DNA of 64,000 nucleotides from Ralstonia sp. UNC404CL21Col (GCF_000620465.1 NZ_JIBE01000003.1:1550001-1614000), one strand, 5' to 3'; counted from the stretch's first letter, positions 47,427-55,764 are shown. Translations and numbers: made by a program. Notes: generated by a model from the letters alone, not told the origin.

Positions 47427-49157
47427 TTAGTGCACCTCCGCCGGCGCTGCCTGCGCCGCGATGCTGCTCACCACATTCAGCGTCGGGCGTCCGCCTTGAC
47501 GCATTAGGTCTGCGGCGCGCTCGGCAATCATGATGATCGGGGCGTTGGTGTTGCCGCCGATGAGCGTCGGCATGACCGAGCCGTCGATCACGCGCAGGCC
47601 TGTCAGGCCGCGCACGCGCAGTTCCGGATCCACCACCGCCATTGCGTCGTCGGCGCTGCCCATCTTGCAGGTGCCGACGGGGTGGTAGATGGTGTCGGCG
47701 TGCTGGCGGATGAGGGCGCGGACGGCTTCGTCGTCGGAGCCGTCGCCGCGGATGTTTCCGGAATACAGCTCACGGCCGCCCAGGTCGGCCAGCGGACGCT
47801 GCGCGAAGATGCTCTTCACGGCGCGGAAGCCGGCGAGCATGCCGGCCATGTCCTCGGGATCAGACAGGAACTTTGGATCGATCAGTGGGGCGTCGCGCGT
47901 GTCGGCGGAGGCCAGGCGCACTTCGCCGCGGCTCTTCGGGCGCAGCACGCAGACGTGGCACGAATAGCCGTGGCCGTAGTTGAACGTGCGGTTGTGGTTG
48001 TCGGCCATGGCGACCACGAAGTGCAGTTGCAGATCGGGATCGGCCAGATCGGGCCGGCTCTTGATGAAGCCGCCGGCTTCGGCAAAGTTGGTCGCCAGCA
48101 TGCCGCGACGCTCGCGCCGGTAGCGCAGGATCTGGCCCAGCATATGCGCGCTGCCGCGTGCGGAATAGCCGATCAGATCGAGGTTGAAGACTTTCTTGTG
48201 CAGAATGATGTCGAGGTGATCCTGCAGGTTCTGGCCGACGCCGGGCAGGTCGTGCACGACCGGAATGCCTAGCGAGCGCAGATGCTCCGCCGGGCCTACG
48301 CCTGAAGCCATCAGCAATTGCGGCGAGCCGAAGGCGCCCGATGAGACGATCACCTCGCGGCGCGCGCGCAGCGTTTCTGTGCGGCCCGCACGCTCCACCA
48401 CCACGCCTGCCGCGCGCTTGCCTTCAAAGACGATGCGCAGGGCCTGCGTGTCGGGCATCACCGTCAGCTGGCGGCGATTGCGGCTGAACGTGGCGTCAGC
48501 CTTGTTGCCGCCATGCAGGTAGGCGCGCGCGGCGTTCCAGCGCTCGCCGTTGTATTGCGTGACCTGGTACGGGCCGACGCCCTCCTGCTCGGGGCCGTTG
48601 AAATCGTTGTTGCGCCGGTAGCCTGCGGCCACGCCGGCCTCGACAAAGCGTTGTGCGATGGGGTTGCCGGTGCGCAGGTCGCTCACGTGCAGCGGGCCGG
48701 TGCCGCCGTGCAGCGCGTCGTCGTCGCGGCCGGCAAAGCGCTCGTTGCCTTCGGAGCGCTTGAAGTAGGGCAGCACGTCGTTCCAGCTCCAGCCGGTGCA
48801 GCCGAGCGCGGCCCAGTGGTTGTAGTCGCTCGGCGTGCCGCGGATGTAGATCATCGCGTTGAGCGACGAACTGCCGCCCAACCCCCGCCCGCGCGGCTGA
48901 TAGCCCTGGCGGCCGCCCAGCCCGGCTTGCGGCACGGTCTGAAATCCATAGTTGCGCTTGTTCTTGAACGGCAGCGACGCCGCGCACCCGGCCGGCACCC
49001 AGACTGACAGGTGATGATCGTGCGGGCCGGCTTCGAGCAGCGCGACGGTCACGTCCGGGTCTTCGGTCAACCGGCTGGCGAGCGCGCAACCGGCGGAACC
49101 GGCGCCGACGATGACGTAATCGAAGGTGAGGGCCGAGGTGGGCAAATCGGTGGCCAT
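47427..49157 (-). CDS. GMC family flavin oxidoreductase (choline dehydrogenase-like)
   Basis: A 576-residue FAD alcohol dehydrogenase. The FAD loop is FDYVIVGAGSAGCALASRL (residues 12-30). GRGLGGSSSLNAMIYIRG is GMC signature 1 and GAFGSPQLLMASGVGPAEHL signature 2. The C-terminal YHPVGTCKMG contains the catalytic His. The group oxidises choline or aliphatic and aromatic alcohols. It is divergent from an aldehyde dehydrogenase gene 350 bp away, suggesting an alcohol-to-acid pair. The exact alcohol is not readable. Confidence 0.92.
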   Translation of the reverse strand: MATDLPTSALTFDYVIVGAGSAGCALASRLTEDPDVTVALLEAGPHDHHLSVWVPAGCAASLPFKNKRNYGFQTVPQAGLGGRQGYQPRGRGLGGSSSLNAMIYIRGTPSDYNHWAALGCTGWSWNDVLPYFKRSEGNERFAGRDDDALHGGTGPLHVSDLRTGNPIAQRFVEAGVAAGYRRNNDFNGPEQEGVGPYQVTQYNGERWNAARAYLHGGNKADATFSRNRRQLTVMPDTQALRIVFEGKRAAGVVVERAGRTETLRARREVIVSSGAFGSPQLLMASGVGPAEHLRSLGIPVVHDLPGVGQNLQDHLDIILHKKVFNLDLIGYSARGSAHMLGQILRYRRERRGMLATNFAEAGGFIKSRPDLADPDLQLHFVVAMADNHNRTFNYGHGYSCHVCVLRPKSRGEVRLASADTRDAPLIDPKFLSDPEDMAGMLAGFRAVKSIFAQRPLADLGGRELYSGNIRGDGSDDEAVRALIRQHADTIYHPVGTCKMGSADDAMAVVDPELRVRGLTGLRVIDGSVMPTLIGGNTNAPIIMIAERAADLMRQGGRPTLNVVSSIAAQAAPAEVH

Positions 49158-49509
49158 GGATGTCTCCGGATGGGTTTTTTATTGGGCGAGCGACGCCGCC
49201 GGCTGTTTGCCGGTCACGAACTCACATCCTAGGCGCCATGGGTTGTTTCAAACGGCCGGGCTTACCCGCATTAGAGGCATCGTTCGATGTCACGCAGCAA
49301 ACTGGCGTGCCGTCGCGCCCAAACCCTTGCCTGGGTGGCGATGGCAGGATGTCGCAATGCAGCAATTTCGTGCTGGCACACGGTTGCGCGGGCCCAGGCA
49401 AGCCGGGCATGCGGCACACGGCAGGGGCGTATCAGCCCGTCGCACGCGCGCGTGGCGGCCATACTGCTTTGCAATTGCACCGATCCGCCCACCTTGCCAG
49501 GAGCCCCCG
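49158..49509. other. Divergent intergenic region
   Basis: About 350 bp between the GMC and aldehyde dehydrogenase genes. No gene is credible. It should carry both promoters. A TGGCAC-N4-TTGC string at 49374-49387 resembles a sigma-54 site but has a 9-bp GG-GC gap, so it is not called. Confidence 0.5.
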
Positions 49510-50934
49510 ATGCAGCCTGCCGACCTGCCCGCCCCGCACATGCTGCGCATGCAGCAGACCTTCGAGGCCATGCGCGCCGCCCACCAGGCCGACATGCTGC
49601 CCACCTGGCCCGTGCGCCGCGATCGGCTGATGCGCCTCAAGCGCCTTGTCATGGATAACCGCGAGGCCATCGCCCAGGCGGTCAGCGCAGACTTCGGCAA
49701 CCGCTCGCGGCAGGAAACCGAGTTGCTGGAGATCTTCCCGAGCGTGGACGGCATCAAGCACGCGCTGTCGCACGGCAAGCGCTGGATGCGCGTGCAGCGA
49801 CGCGGCGTGAGTCTGTGGTTCCGGCCGGCCAGCACGCGGCTGATTCCGCAGCCGCTGGGCGTGGCGGGCATCGTCGTGCCGTGGAACTACCCGATCTATC
49901 TGACCATCGGGCCGCTGGTCTCCGCACTGGCCGCGGGCAACCGGGCGATGGTCAAGCTCTCGGAATACACGCCGCGCTTTTCCGCCCTGTTTGCCGACCT
50001 GGTCGAGCGCAGCTTTGCCGCCGATGAAGTACGCGTCATCAATGGCGATGCGGCGGTGGCCGAGGCCTTCTCGCGGCTGCCGTTCGACCACCTGCTGTTC
50101 ACCGGCTCCACCAACGTCGGCCATCACGTCATGCGCGCCGCCGCCGACAACCTCACGCCCGTGACGCTGGAGCTGGGCGGCAAATCGCCCACGCTGATCG
50201 GGCCGGATGCGGACTTTGACCGCGCGGTGGAGCGCACGCTGGTGGGCAAGCTGCTCAACGCCGGGCAGACCTGCGTGGCACCTGATTACGTGCTACTGCC
50301 GGCCGGCACCGAACAGCGCTTCATCGATGCCGCACGCAAGCTGGTCGGCAAGATGTACCCCGACATGGCGCGCAACCGCGATTACACGACGCTCATCAGC
50401 CCGCGCCACTTCCAGCGCATGGCCAGCCTGGCCGACGAGGCCCGCGAGCAGGGCGCGCAGGTGCTGGCGCTCACCAACGTTGCGCCCAACGACGCCACGC
50501 GCCTGTTCCCGCCCGCGCTCATCACCGGCGGCACCGATGACATGCGCGTCATGCAGGAAGAGATCTTCGGCCCGCTGCTGCCGCTGGTGCCCTATCGCAC
50601 GCTGGACGAGGCGATCGACTACATCAACGCGCGCCCGCGCCCGCTGGCGCTGTATGTGTTCGAGCGCAGCAACAGCACCATCGACCGCGTAATGAGCAGC
50701 ACCATCGTCGGCGGCGTCTGCATCAACGAAACCCTGCTGCACGTGGCGCAAGACGACCTGCCCTTTGGCGGCGTGGGCGCCAGCGGCATGGGCGCGTACC
50801 ACGGCATCCACGGGTTCGAGCGGTTCTCGAAGATGAAGCCGGTGTTCAAGCAGGCCCGCCTGAACGGGCTGGGCCTGTTCCGCGCGCCGTACGGCAAGAC
50901 GTTCGAGACGATGATGAAGCTGCTCGTGCGCTGA
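49510..50934 (+). CDS. Coniferyl-aldehyde-type aldehyde dehydrogenase
   Basis: A 474-residue NAD(P) aldehyde dehydrogenase. IVVPWNYPIYLTIGPLVSAL is the cofactor-binding strand, LLFTGSTNVGHHVM the loop, LELGGKSPTLIG contains the catalytic Glu, and LLNAGQTCVAPDYVLLP the catalytic Cys. DDLPFGGVGASGMGAYHGIHGF is characteristic of the class 3-like/coniferyl aldehyde branch, as is the absence of a long N-terminus. ATG at 49510 is used; upstream frame sequence is not family-like. The product probably oxidises the aldehyde made by the divergent GMC enzyme. Confidence 0.9.
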   Translation: MQPADLPAPHMLRMQQTFEAMRAAHQADMLPTWPVRRDRLMRLKRLVMDNREAIAQAVSADFGNRSRQETELLEIFPSVDGIKHALSHGKRWMRVQRRGVSLWFRPASTRLIPQPLGVAGIVVPWNYPIYLTIGPLVSALAAGNRAMVKLSEYTPRFSALFADLVERSFAADEVRVINGDAAVAEAFSRLPFDHLLFTGSTNVGHHVMRAAADNLTPVTLELGGKSPTLIGPDADFDRAVERTLVGKLLNAGQTCVAPDYVLLPAGTEQRFIDAARKLVGKMYPDMARNRDYTTLISPRHFQRMASLADEAREQGAQVLALTNVAPNDATRLFPPALITGGTDDMRVMQEEIFGPLLPLVPYRTLDEAIDYINARPRPLALYVFERSNSTIDRVMSSTIVGGVCINETLLHVAQDDLPFGGVGASGMGAYHGIHGFERFSKMKPVFKQARLNGLGLFRAPYGKTFETMMKLLVR

Positions 50935-50992
50935 CAAGTCATTAGCAGCAATGAGGTTTTAGCAGCCAAGCATTAGCTTCTAGAATGCAGCG

Positions 50993-51877
50993 ATGGCCAA
51001 GAACCTCGACATCACCCTCGTCCGCACCTTCATTGCTGTGGCGGAAAACGCCAGCATGACGGTGGCGGCCAACGCGCTGCACCTCACGCAGGGCGCCATC
51101 AGCCAGCAGATCAAGCGGCTCGAAGACGCCTTCGAATGCCGCCTGTTCGAGCGCGACGGCCGGCGGCTGGAACTCACCCACGCGGGTGAACGCTTCCTCG
51201 GCCGTGCCAAGCGCCTGCTCGCCCTCAACGACGAGATCTGGGCCGACATGGCCGCGCGTCCGCTGCAGGGCCCGGTGCGCCTGGGCGTGCCTTACGACCT
51301 GGTCGGCACCGTTTTCCCGCCAATCTTCAAGGCGTTTACCGAAGCGTGGCCATCGGTGGAATTGACCATCGTGTGCGGGACGTCGCCCGAGCTGGCACAG
51401 AGCATTGCGCGCGGCGAGCTGGACGTCGCCGTGGTCGAAGCGCCGGTGGATGAAGCCACGGGCGAATGCCTGTGCGTGGAGCGGCTGGTGTGGGTCGGCC
51501 CGCGCGGCGGCAACGTGCATGCGAAGCGCCCGCTGCCGCTGTCGATGGTGGATGAAAGCTGCGCCTTCCGCACCCGCGTGCTCAAGGCGCTGGGCGAGCA
51601 CGGCATCGAATGGCGCACGGTGTTCGAGAGCGGCAACATTGAAGCGACCACCGCCACGGTGCGCACCGGGCTGGCCGTCACGGCATGGCTGACGCCGACG
51701 GTGCCGGCGGACTTGGACATTCTCGGGCCCGAAGCCGGCCTCCCGGAACTGCCGATGTTTGCGATCAGCCTGCTGTTGCCTGCGCAAGGCGCGAGTGCGG
51801 CGGCGCTGGCGTTGGCGCAGTGCGTGCGCGACGGGTTCTCGACGCGGCAGCGTGTAGCGGAGCGGCGCGCCGCCTGA
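50993..51877 (+). CDS. LysR family transcriptional regulator
   Basis: 294 residues. The N-terminal winged HTH has LVRTFIAVAENASMTVAANALHLTQGAISQQIKRLEDAF, quoted in parts: ASMTVAANALHLTQGAIS is the helix-turn-helix. It is followed by ERDGRRLELTHAGERFL. The C-terminal effector domain starts near residue 90 (GPVRLGVPYDLVGTVFPPIF). It is 58 bp downstream of the aldehyde dehydrogenase on the same strand, and thus a candidate regulator of the alcohol/aldehyde pair; the usual LysR divergent arrangement is not seen. Confidence 0.92.
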   Translation: MAKNLDITLVRTFIAVAENASMTVAANALHLTQGAISQQIKRLEDAFECRLFERDGRRLELTHAGERFLGRAKRLLALNDEIWADMAARPLQGPVRLGVPYDLVGTVFPPIFKAFTEAWPSVELTIVCGTSPELAQSIARGELDVAVVEAPVDEATGECLCVERLVWVGPRGGNVHAKRPLPLSMVDESCAFRTRVLKALGEHGIEWRTVFESGNIEATTATVRTGLAVTAWLTPTVPADLDILGPEAGLPELPMFAISLLLPAQGASAAALALAQCVRDGFSTRQRVAERRAA

Positions 51878-51891
51878 CCCGTGGCCGGCGG

Positions 51892-52548
51892 TTACAGGCC
51901 GCCGCCTTCGATCTGCACCCGCCCTTTCGGCGTATCGAGCACGAGCGTCAATGCCGGCCGTGCCGAGTCGGTCAGTTCGACGTGTTGGTTCTCCGGCTCG
52001 GAAGCATTCCACCCCAGCCCATGAAGCTTTGCGCGGATGGCCGGCATCCCCGGATGCGCGAGTTGGAATTGGTTCAGGCGCAGCCCAACCTCCTGCATCC
52101 GGTCGACCGGGCTTTGGCCGCCTGCCCAGTCGATGAGTGCGGGCCAGCAACCGCCCGCTTCCGCTTCACCGTCGCTGCGGTGAAAGAAGTGCCATCGCAA
52201 ATCGCCACGCGTCACTTCCAGCAATTCGTGCTGCGGTGATTCGCTCGCGTTGCGCGCCAGATCCGGAACGCTCGCGACCCAGCCGAACAACCGGGGCGCC
52301 TCTTCCAATGTGCCTTCCCGCGTCAGGCGGTCGAGCGCAAACCAGCGCGTCCTGTTGGGCGCCGCCGCCTCCGGGTCGATGGCGATGAACTCCAGAAAGA
52401 CGCCGGGCGCAATCTGCGTGACGAGGTTGTGCGTGCCCATCAAGGGATGCTTGCCGCCTGCGGGCAGCGCCACGCCAAACCGCTGCGCGGCATAGGCCTG
52501 CGCCTGTTCAAGTGATTGCGCGACGAAGGCAATGTGATCGAGCTTCAA
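51892..52548 (-). CDS. VOC/glyoxalase-like domain protein
   Basis: A 218-residue protein of the Glyoxalase_3 type. It starts with LKLDHIAFVAQSLEQAQAYA, has GKHPLMGTHNLVTQIAPGVFLEFIAIDP near residue 50, a two-module layout, and ends TLVLDTPKGRVQIEGGGL. TTG at 52548 is chosen because gggag lies 5 bp upstream and the preceding frame does not look coding. Function is unknown. It is convergent with the LysR gene (14 bp apart). Confidence 0.8.
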   Translation of the reverse strand: MKLDHIAFVAQSLEQAQAYAAQRFGVALPAGGKHPLMGTHNLVTQIAPGVFLEFIAIDPEAAAPNRTRWFALDRLTREGTLEEAPRLFGWVASVPDLARNASESPQHELLEVTRGDLRWHFFHRSDGEAEAGGCWPALIDWAGGQSPVDRMQEVGLRLNQFQLAHPGMPAIRAKLHGLGWNASEPENQHVELTDSARPALTLVLDTPKGRVQIEGGGL

Positions 52549-52629
52549 GATGGCTCCCGCTGTATCCGCCTCAAATGTGAGGGCCCAGCATGCCACAGCG
52601 CATTCCACGATGTTGCGGCGTGGTGTCGG

Positions 52630-52652
52630 CATCCCCGCCCGTCTCGGGGATG
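52630..52652 (-). terminator. Hairpin closing cassette 2
   Basis: 8-bp stem catccccg/cggggatg with a 7-nt loop, 13 bp after the stop of the 94-residue gene. It is equivalent in position and stem sequence to 21699-21720 of cassette 1 and has no T run. Confidence 0.5.
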
Positions 52653-52665
52653 GGTCCAACTGTTC

Positions 52666-52950
52666 TTATGCGGCGGAAACCCGCCGGCGCTCAATGGCGG
52701 CCAACACCTCCCACGTGTGCGGATCCACGTCGCTCCCCCCGAGCGACATCGACAGATACGCGTCGATGGCATCGATAAAGCCTTTCACGAATGCCGGCGG
52801 ATACGCGTGTTCCGAAAAGTACGTGAGCTGCTCGCGCAGCCTGCCGGGCCGGCAATGCCCAGGGTCGCGCATGACGCTGTGCGTGCGGCACAGAAATGCG
52901 CGTGCCGAGACGGCGCCATCCAGGTAGAGGCGGTTTTTGGTCAGCGACAT
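52666..52950 (-). CDS. 94-residue protein of c4-like cassette 2, unknown function
   Basis: Second copy of the protein at 21399-21683: 94 residues, same start MSLTKNRLYLDGAVSARAFL and same end up to one Q/R change. Of 12 substitutions, nine fall in residues 24-37, where this copy reads HSVMRDPGHCRPGR. The conserved body REQLTYFSEHAYPPAFVKGF and SMSLGGSDVDPHTWEVLAA is almost unchanged, which points to purifying selection outside one variable patch. ATG at 52950 follows gggaggt and overlaps the leader stop by 10 nt. The much longer open frame that continues upstream is antisense-RNA sequence, not protein. Confidence 0.75.
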   Translation of the reverse strand: MSLTKNRLYLDGAVSARAFLCRTHSVMRDPGHCRPGRLREQLTYFSEHAYPPAFVKGFIDAIDAYLSMSLGGSDVDPHTWEVLAAIERRRVSAA

Positions 52951-53042
52951 GCGGCACCTCCCGGTTGTGCGGGAAGCCTGCAGCGCCAAGGCGGTGGGGA
53001 AGGGTAAGACGCGGGGCGATGCCCGCTGAGTGCGGTAGCCAT
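52941..53042 (-). CDS. 33-codon leader peptide, cassette 2
   Basis: Begins ATG, 4 bp after the aggagg site, and encodes MATALSGHRPASYPSPPPW followed by RCRLPAQPGGAACR. Compared with cassette 1, differences are few and the reading frame, length and overlap with the downstream start are identical. Translation of this frame should open the next ribosome site. Confidence 0.72.
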   Translation of the reverse strand: MATALSGHRPASYPSPPPWRCRLPAQPGGAACR

Positions 53043-53046
53043 GTGG

Positions 53047-53089
53047 CCTCCTGGAGTGGATTGAAGGAGACCCGGCCCTCGCTGCGAAC
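53047..53089 (-). promoter_or_regulatory. Antisense target sites A2/B2 over the leader Shine-Dalgarno, cassette 2
   Basis: A2 gttcgcag (53082-53089) is displayed in the loop of a ccctcg/cgaggg hairpin. B2 ccactccag (53051-53059) runs into aggagg (53047-53052). Both are exact complements of A' ctgcgaac and B' ctggagtgg of the RNA upstream. Confidence 0.78.
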
Positions 53090-53095
53090 GAGGGT

Positions 53096-53287
53096 GGCGG
53101 GCCTGACGACAGGGTTCGCAGACCGGCCCACTCCAGCTCGCCGGCAGACCCGAAGGTCTCCCTGCCCGGCCCGCCGCAGAAAGCATAGGCGTGCGCAAGC
53201 ACCGGACATGAAAACGCCGCTCGGAAGCGGCTGTCCGTCTGGAGGGAAAATGGGCTGCGAAACCCGGTCACCGCGAAGGCAGTGACG
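53096..53287 (-). ncRNA. c4-type antisense RNA, cassette 2
   Basis: Same order of elements as cassette 1: hairpin gtcactgc/gcggtgac at the 5' end; A1 gtttcgcag (53255-53263); B1 ccctccag (53239-53246); cggaca/tgtccg hairpin; gtgc/gcac hairpin; and long-range helix ggcgggcc (53168-53175) with ggcccgcc (53096-53103). Inside that helix are agacc-ttcg-ggtct, a ccgg/ccgg hairpin presenting B' ctggagtgg (53128-53136), and A' ctgcgaac (53114-53121). Relative to cassette 1 the seeds have changed in concert in all three positions. Helices are preserved, some with compensating changes. Confidence 0.8.
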
Positions 53288-53293
53288 GTGGGG

Positions 53294-53299
53294 ATTATA
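53294..53299 (-). promoter_or_regulatory. -10 box of c4-like cassette 2
   Basis: Perfect TATAAT on the minus strand, placed as in cassette 1. No obvious -35. Confidence 0.6.
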
Positions 53300-53349
53300 T
53301 GTGCCCATATGGCGGCAAGGACTCGCCTCGAACGCACGGCACCAAAAAA

Positions 53350-53374
53350 CAAAAACCCCGCCAACCGGCGGGGT
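53350..53374 (-). terminator. Rho-independent terminator
   Basis: On the minus strand ccccgcc/ggcgggg with loop ggtt, followed by T5. It ends the 73-residue gene and insulates it from cassette 2. Confidence 0.88.
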
Positions 53375-53404
53375 CCCCCAAATCCTTTTGAGCCTGCAAG
53401 CAAT

Positions 53405-53626
53405 TCAAGCCTGCGGCGCGGCCCCATCTTCAGGAGCTGCCTCGGCGCCTTCAGCCTTGGCTTCGTCCTTCTTTTCCAGCATCTCTTCCAGCGCGCCAGC
53501 GCCCTTGAAACCGGCGACGGCGGCAACCGCCTTGGTCAGCAGGCCGGCATCCGGATCGACTTTCTCGGCGGCTTCAACGGCGGCGACGGCGCCGGCGATC
53601 TTGCCCACTTCATCCAACAGTCCCAT
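53405..53626 (-). CDS. Small acidic protein, unknown
   Basis: 73 residues starting MGLLDEVGKIAGAVAAVEAA, with an amphipathic Ala-rich helix and a Glu/Ala-rich C-terminal tail (EGAEAAPEDGAAPQA). The ribosome site ggaggtgacc is very strong, which supports expression at a high level. I do not recognise a family. It is followed by its own terminator. Confidence 0.7.
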   Translation of the reverse strand: MGLLDEVGKIAGAVAAVEAAEKVDPDAGLLTKAVAAVAGFKGAGALEEMLEKKDEAKAEGAEAAPEDGAAPQA

Positions 53627-53735
53627 GGTCACCTCCGCGTGATTGAACGGGAGAGCCATCTTCCCACCGGCAAGGGGCGCAAGTGCAAGCAAAGTTAAAA
53701 ATTTTCCGCGGACGGACGTTTGCGTACAGCGCGCA

Positions 53736-54179
53736 TCACTCTGCTTCTGCGCCGGCAGGGGTGGCGGTGAGCGCGGCAAGGCGCTGACGGGCGCTATCAG
53801 TAATCGGGCTCGATTGGCGCGTGGCAACGTCGATCTGCACGATTACCGATTGCGATGTGGCGGCGCAGCGGCCGTTCTGGAAGATGGCCTGCTCCAACTT
53901 GACCGAGCTGCGCCCGACGCTCGCCACACGCGTACCGATCTGCACGGAGCCGGGCCAGAGAATCTCGCTGCGGAAGTCGAGCACGAGTTGCGCGATGACG
54001 AACTCGCAACCGGGCGCGGCCAGCGGGTTGTCGGGCGTGAAGAGCATTTCCACGCGGCCTGTCTCCAGGTACGTGGCGAAGACGGCGTTGTTGATGTGGC
54101 CCTGGCGGTCGGTGTCGCCGTAGCGGAGCTTGTCGGTCGAGTGCAGCGGGAAATCGGAAAGGGATGGTGTGGTCGTCAT
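53736..54179 (-). CDS. Acyl-CoA thioesterase, 4HBT hotdog family
   Basis: A 147-residue single-hotdog protein that would hydrolyse an acyl-CoA. The active-site stretch is LRYGDTDRQGHINNAVFATY with the catalytic Asp in the YGDTD segment. The central helix is followed by CEFVIAQLVLDFRSEI. This is the YbgC/FadM-like group; chain-length preference is not readable. ATG at 54179 is the first in frame. Confidence 0.9.
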   Translation of the reverse strand: MTTTPSLSDFPLHSTDKLRYGDTDRQGHINNAVFATYLETGRVEMLFTPDNPLAAPGCEFVIAQLVLDFRSEILWPGSVQIGTRVASVGRSSVKLEQAIFQNGRCAATSQSVIVQIDVATRQSSPITDSARQRLAALTATPAGAEAE

Positions 54180-54363
54180 GTGGGGCGCGAAATCTGGGTC
54201 AACCTGCGCATTCTGCCTGCCTTCCTGTGCAAACGCTGACCGGGTGACCGCACCACAGCGCTTACGTTGACTCGTATCAACGCGTGGCTTTCAGCAGCGC
54301 TTACGTTGGAAGCAGACGCCGGCCGCGCACGCTGCGCGACCGCAGACATGGCAAGGAGGCCAC

Positions 54364-54798
54364 ATGAAAACCCTGGTACTGGCAACGGACGGATCGGCCT
54401 ATTCCGATGCGGCAGCGCGGTGCATTGCCGACAAGACCCTCTTCGGCAGCGATGTGACGGTGCACGTGGTGCATTGCATGCCGGACCTGTCTGGCGACAT
54501 CAAATCGCTCGTCGGTAAGGCAGAAGTTGACGCGTGGTACGCGGAGGAAAGCACCGGCGCGATGGCTTCAGTCTGCGCGATCCTGGGTGCGGCCGGCGTG
54601 CCGTTCGAGCAGCACGCACTGGTCGGTTTTCCACCAGAGCGCATCGTGCACCACGCGCAAAGTGCGGGGGCCGCGGCCATCGTCATGGGCTCGCACGGGC
54701 GCGGCGTGTTCGTCGAGGCGCTGATGGGCTCGGTGGCAGGGCGGGTGCTCGCGCATGCCGAATGCCCGGTGCTGCTGGTGAAGGCGCCCAAGGCTTGA
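54364..54798 (+). CDS. Universal stress protein (UspA family)
   Basis: 144 residues with the alpha/beta Usp fold: MKTLVLATDGSAYSDAAAR at the start (conserved Asp), and the nucleotide-binding IVMGSHGRGVFVEALMGSVA followed by CPVLLVKA at the end. The GxxGx9G(S) pattern indicates an ATP-binding subclass. caaggaggccac is a strong ribosome site. It is monocistronic and convergent with iclR. Confidence 0.94.
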   Translation: MKTLVLATDGSAYSDAAARCIADKTLFGSDVTVHVVHCMPDLSGDIKSLVGKAEVDAWYAEESTGAMASVCAILGAAGVPFEQHALVGFPPERIVHHAQSAGAAAIVMGSHGRGVFVEALMGSVAGRVLAHAECPVLLVKAPKA

Positions 54799-54840
54799 AG
54801 GTGGCGGGCGGCGCGCTGCTCAACTCCGCCGCGCGCCGCG

Positions 54841-55638
54841 CTATCCCAGCGCCCGCACCGACGTGCTGATCGCCCGCGCGCATTGCAGCAGCGCCGGGCC
54901 CAGCTTCGTTTCCATCTCTTCCGCCGTCCACCGCCCGGTGGGCGCAACAAGGTGGATTGCCCCCAGCGGCCGCCCGTTGCTACTGACGATGGGCGCGGCG
55001 ATGGTCATGTCCCCGAGGAACAGTTCTTCGCAGTTGGTGGCGTAGCCGCGCTGGCGCGCCAGGCGCAGCGTTTCCATGATGTCGGCCACGTCGGTGCGCG
55101 TGTGCATGGTGTGCGCCACGCGCTGCGACGCCTCGACGATGGCTTGCGCTTCCGGCATCGGCAGGGCGCTCAGGTAAGCACGGCCCGACGCGGTGCAATA
55201 CATCGGGATGCGGCTGCCAATGGGCATGTGCACCGGCACAAAGTGCGCACTCACAAAGCGGGCGACGTACACCATCTCGTCCTGATCGGGCTCGGTCAGG
55301 CACGAGGTTTCGGTGGTCATCTTGGTGAGTTCGGCCAGGAACGGATTGGCCACGTCGATGAGCGTGTCGGCGGCCAGGTAGTTGAAGCCGATCTTCATCA
55401 CTGCGGGGGTGAGCTGGTAGCGACGCGTTTGCGGATGCTTGCGCAGGTAGCCGAGCTGCTCGAGCGTGTAGATCATCCGCTGCGCCGAGCTTTTGTTGAT
55501 GCCGGCAGCGGTGGCCACGTCGGCAATCGTCATGGTGCGGCGCTGCGCGTTGAAGGCCCCAAGCACGGCCAGCCCTTTTTCCAGCGACTGGTTGAACAGC
55601 AGGTCGGGCGCATCGGCAGATTCAGCAGCGTCGGTCAT
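54841..55638 (-). CDS. IclR family transcriptional regulator
   Basis: 265 residues. The N-terminal winged HTH (about 14-75) has SLEKGLAVLGAFNAQRRTMT and AGINKSSAQRMIYTLEQLGYL. The C-terminal GAF-like effector domain (about 90-255) has SCLTEPDQDEMVYVARF, SGRAYLSALP, YATNCEELFLGDMTIAAPI and GAIHLVAP. It is divergent from the ABC transporter-oxidase operon, with dyad sequences in between, so it is very probably the regulator of that operon. Confidence 0.93.
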   Translation of the reverse strand: MTDAAESADAPDLLFNQSLEKGLAVLGAFNAQRRTMTIADVATAAGINKSSAQRMIYTLEQLGYLRKHPQTRRYQLTPAVMKIGFNYLAADTLIDVANPFLAELTKMTTETSCLTEPDQDEMVYVARFVSAHFVPVHMPIGSRIPMYCTASGRAYLSALPMPEAQAIVEASQRVAHTMHTRTDVADIMETLRLARQRGYATNCEELFLGDMTIAAPIVSSNGRPLGAIHLVAPTGRWTAEEMETKLGPALLQCARAISTSVRALG

Positions 55639-55683
55639 GGCAAGTGGCGGCTCATTGGCAAATCAACGGACAAAGAATCGCAT

Positions 55684-55746
55684 ATCGATTCATATACGTC
55701 GATTAGTGGTTTTCCATAGTTATTAATCGATTCGATACGTTCGAAT
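55684..55746. promoter_or_regulatory. Dyad sites between iclR and the transporter operon
   Basis: ATCGA-N10-TCGAT (55684-55703) and a perfect ATTCGA-tacgt-TCGAAT (55730-55746). They share the TCGAAT/ATCGA core, as expected of paired IclR operators. The second abuts the sigma-54 promoter directly. Confidence 0.55.
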
Positions 55747-55747
55747 A

Positions 55748-55764
55748 TTGGCACAACCATTGCA
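55748..55764 (+). promoter_or_regulatory. Sigma-54 (-24/-12) promoter of the ABC transporter-oxidase operon
   Basis: TTGGCAC-AACCA-TTGCA: GG at 55750-55751 and GC at 55762-55763 are exactly 10 bp apart, and flanking bases match the consensus TGGCACG-N4-TTGCW closely. Transcription would start near 55775, about 59 bp before the ATG. Confidence 0.72.

Noticed and set aside
49374-49387. TGGCAC-N4-TTGC as a sigma-54 promoter of the aldehyde dehydrogenase
   Set aside because: The GG to GC distance is 9, not 10, bp, which is normally inactive.
52691-53308. Frame MSGACARLCF... within cassette 2 as a phage Ash-like protein
   Set aside because: The same frame is broken by an indel in cassette 1 while the RNA helices are preserved, so protein coding is not supported.
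52666-53526. A 286-codon open frame running through cassette 2
   Set aside because: Only its last 94 codons have a ribosome site and a paralogue; the upstream part is the structured antisense RNA read in one frame.
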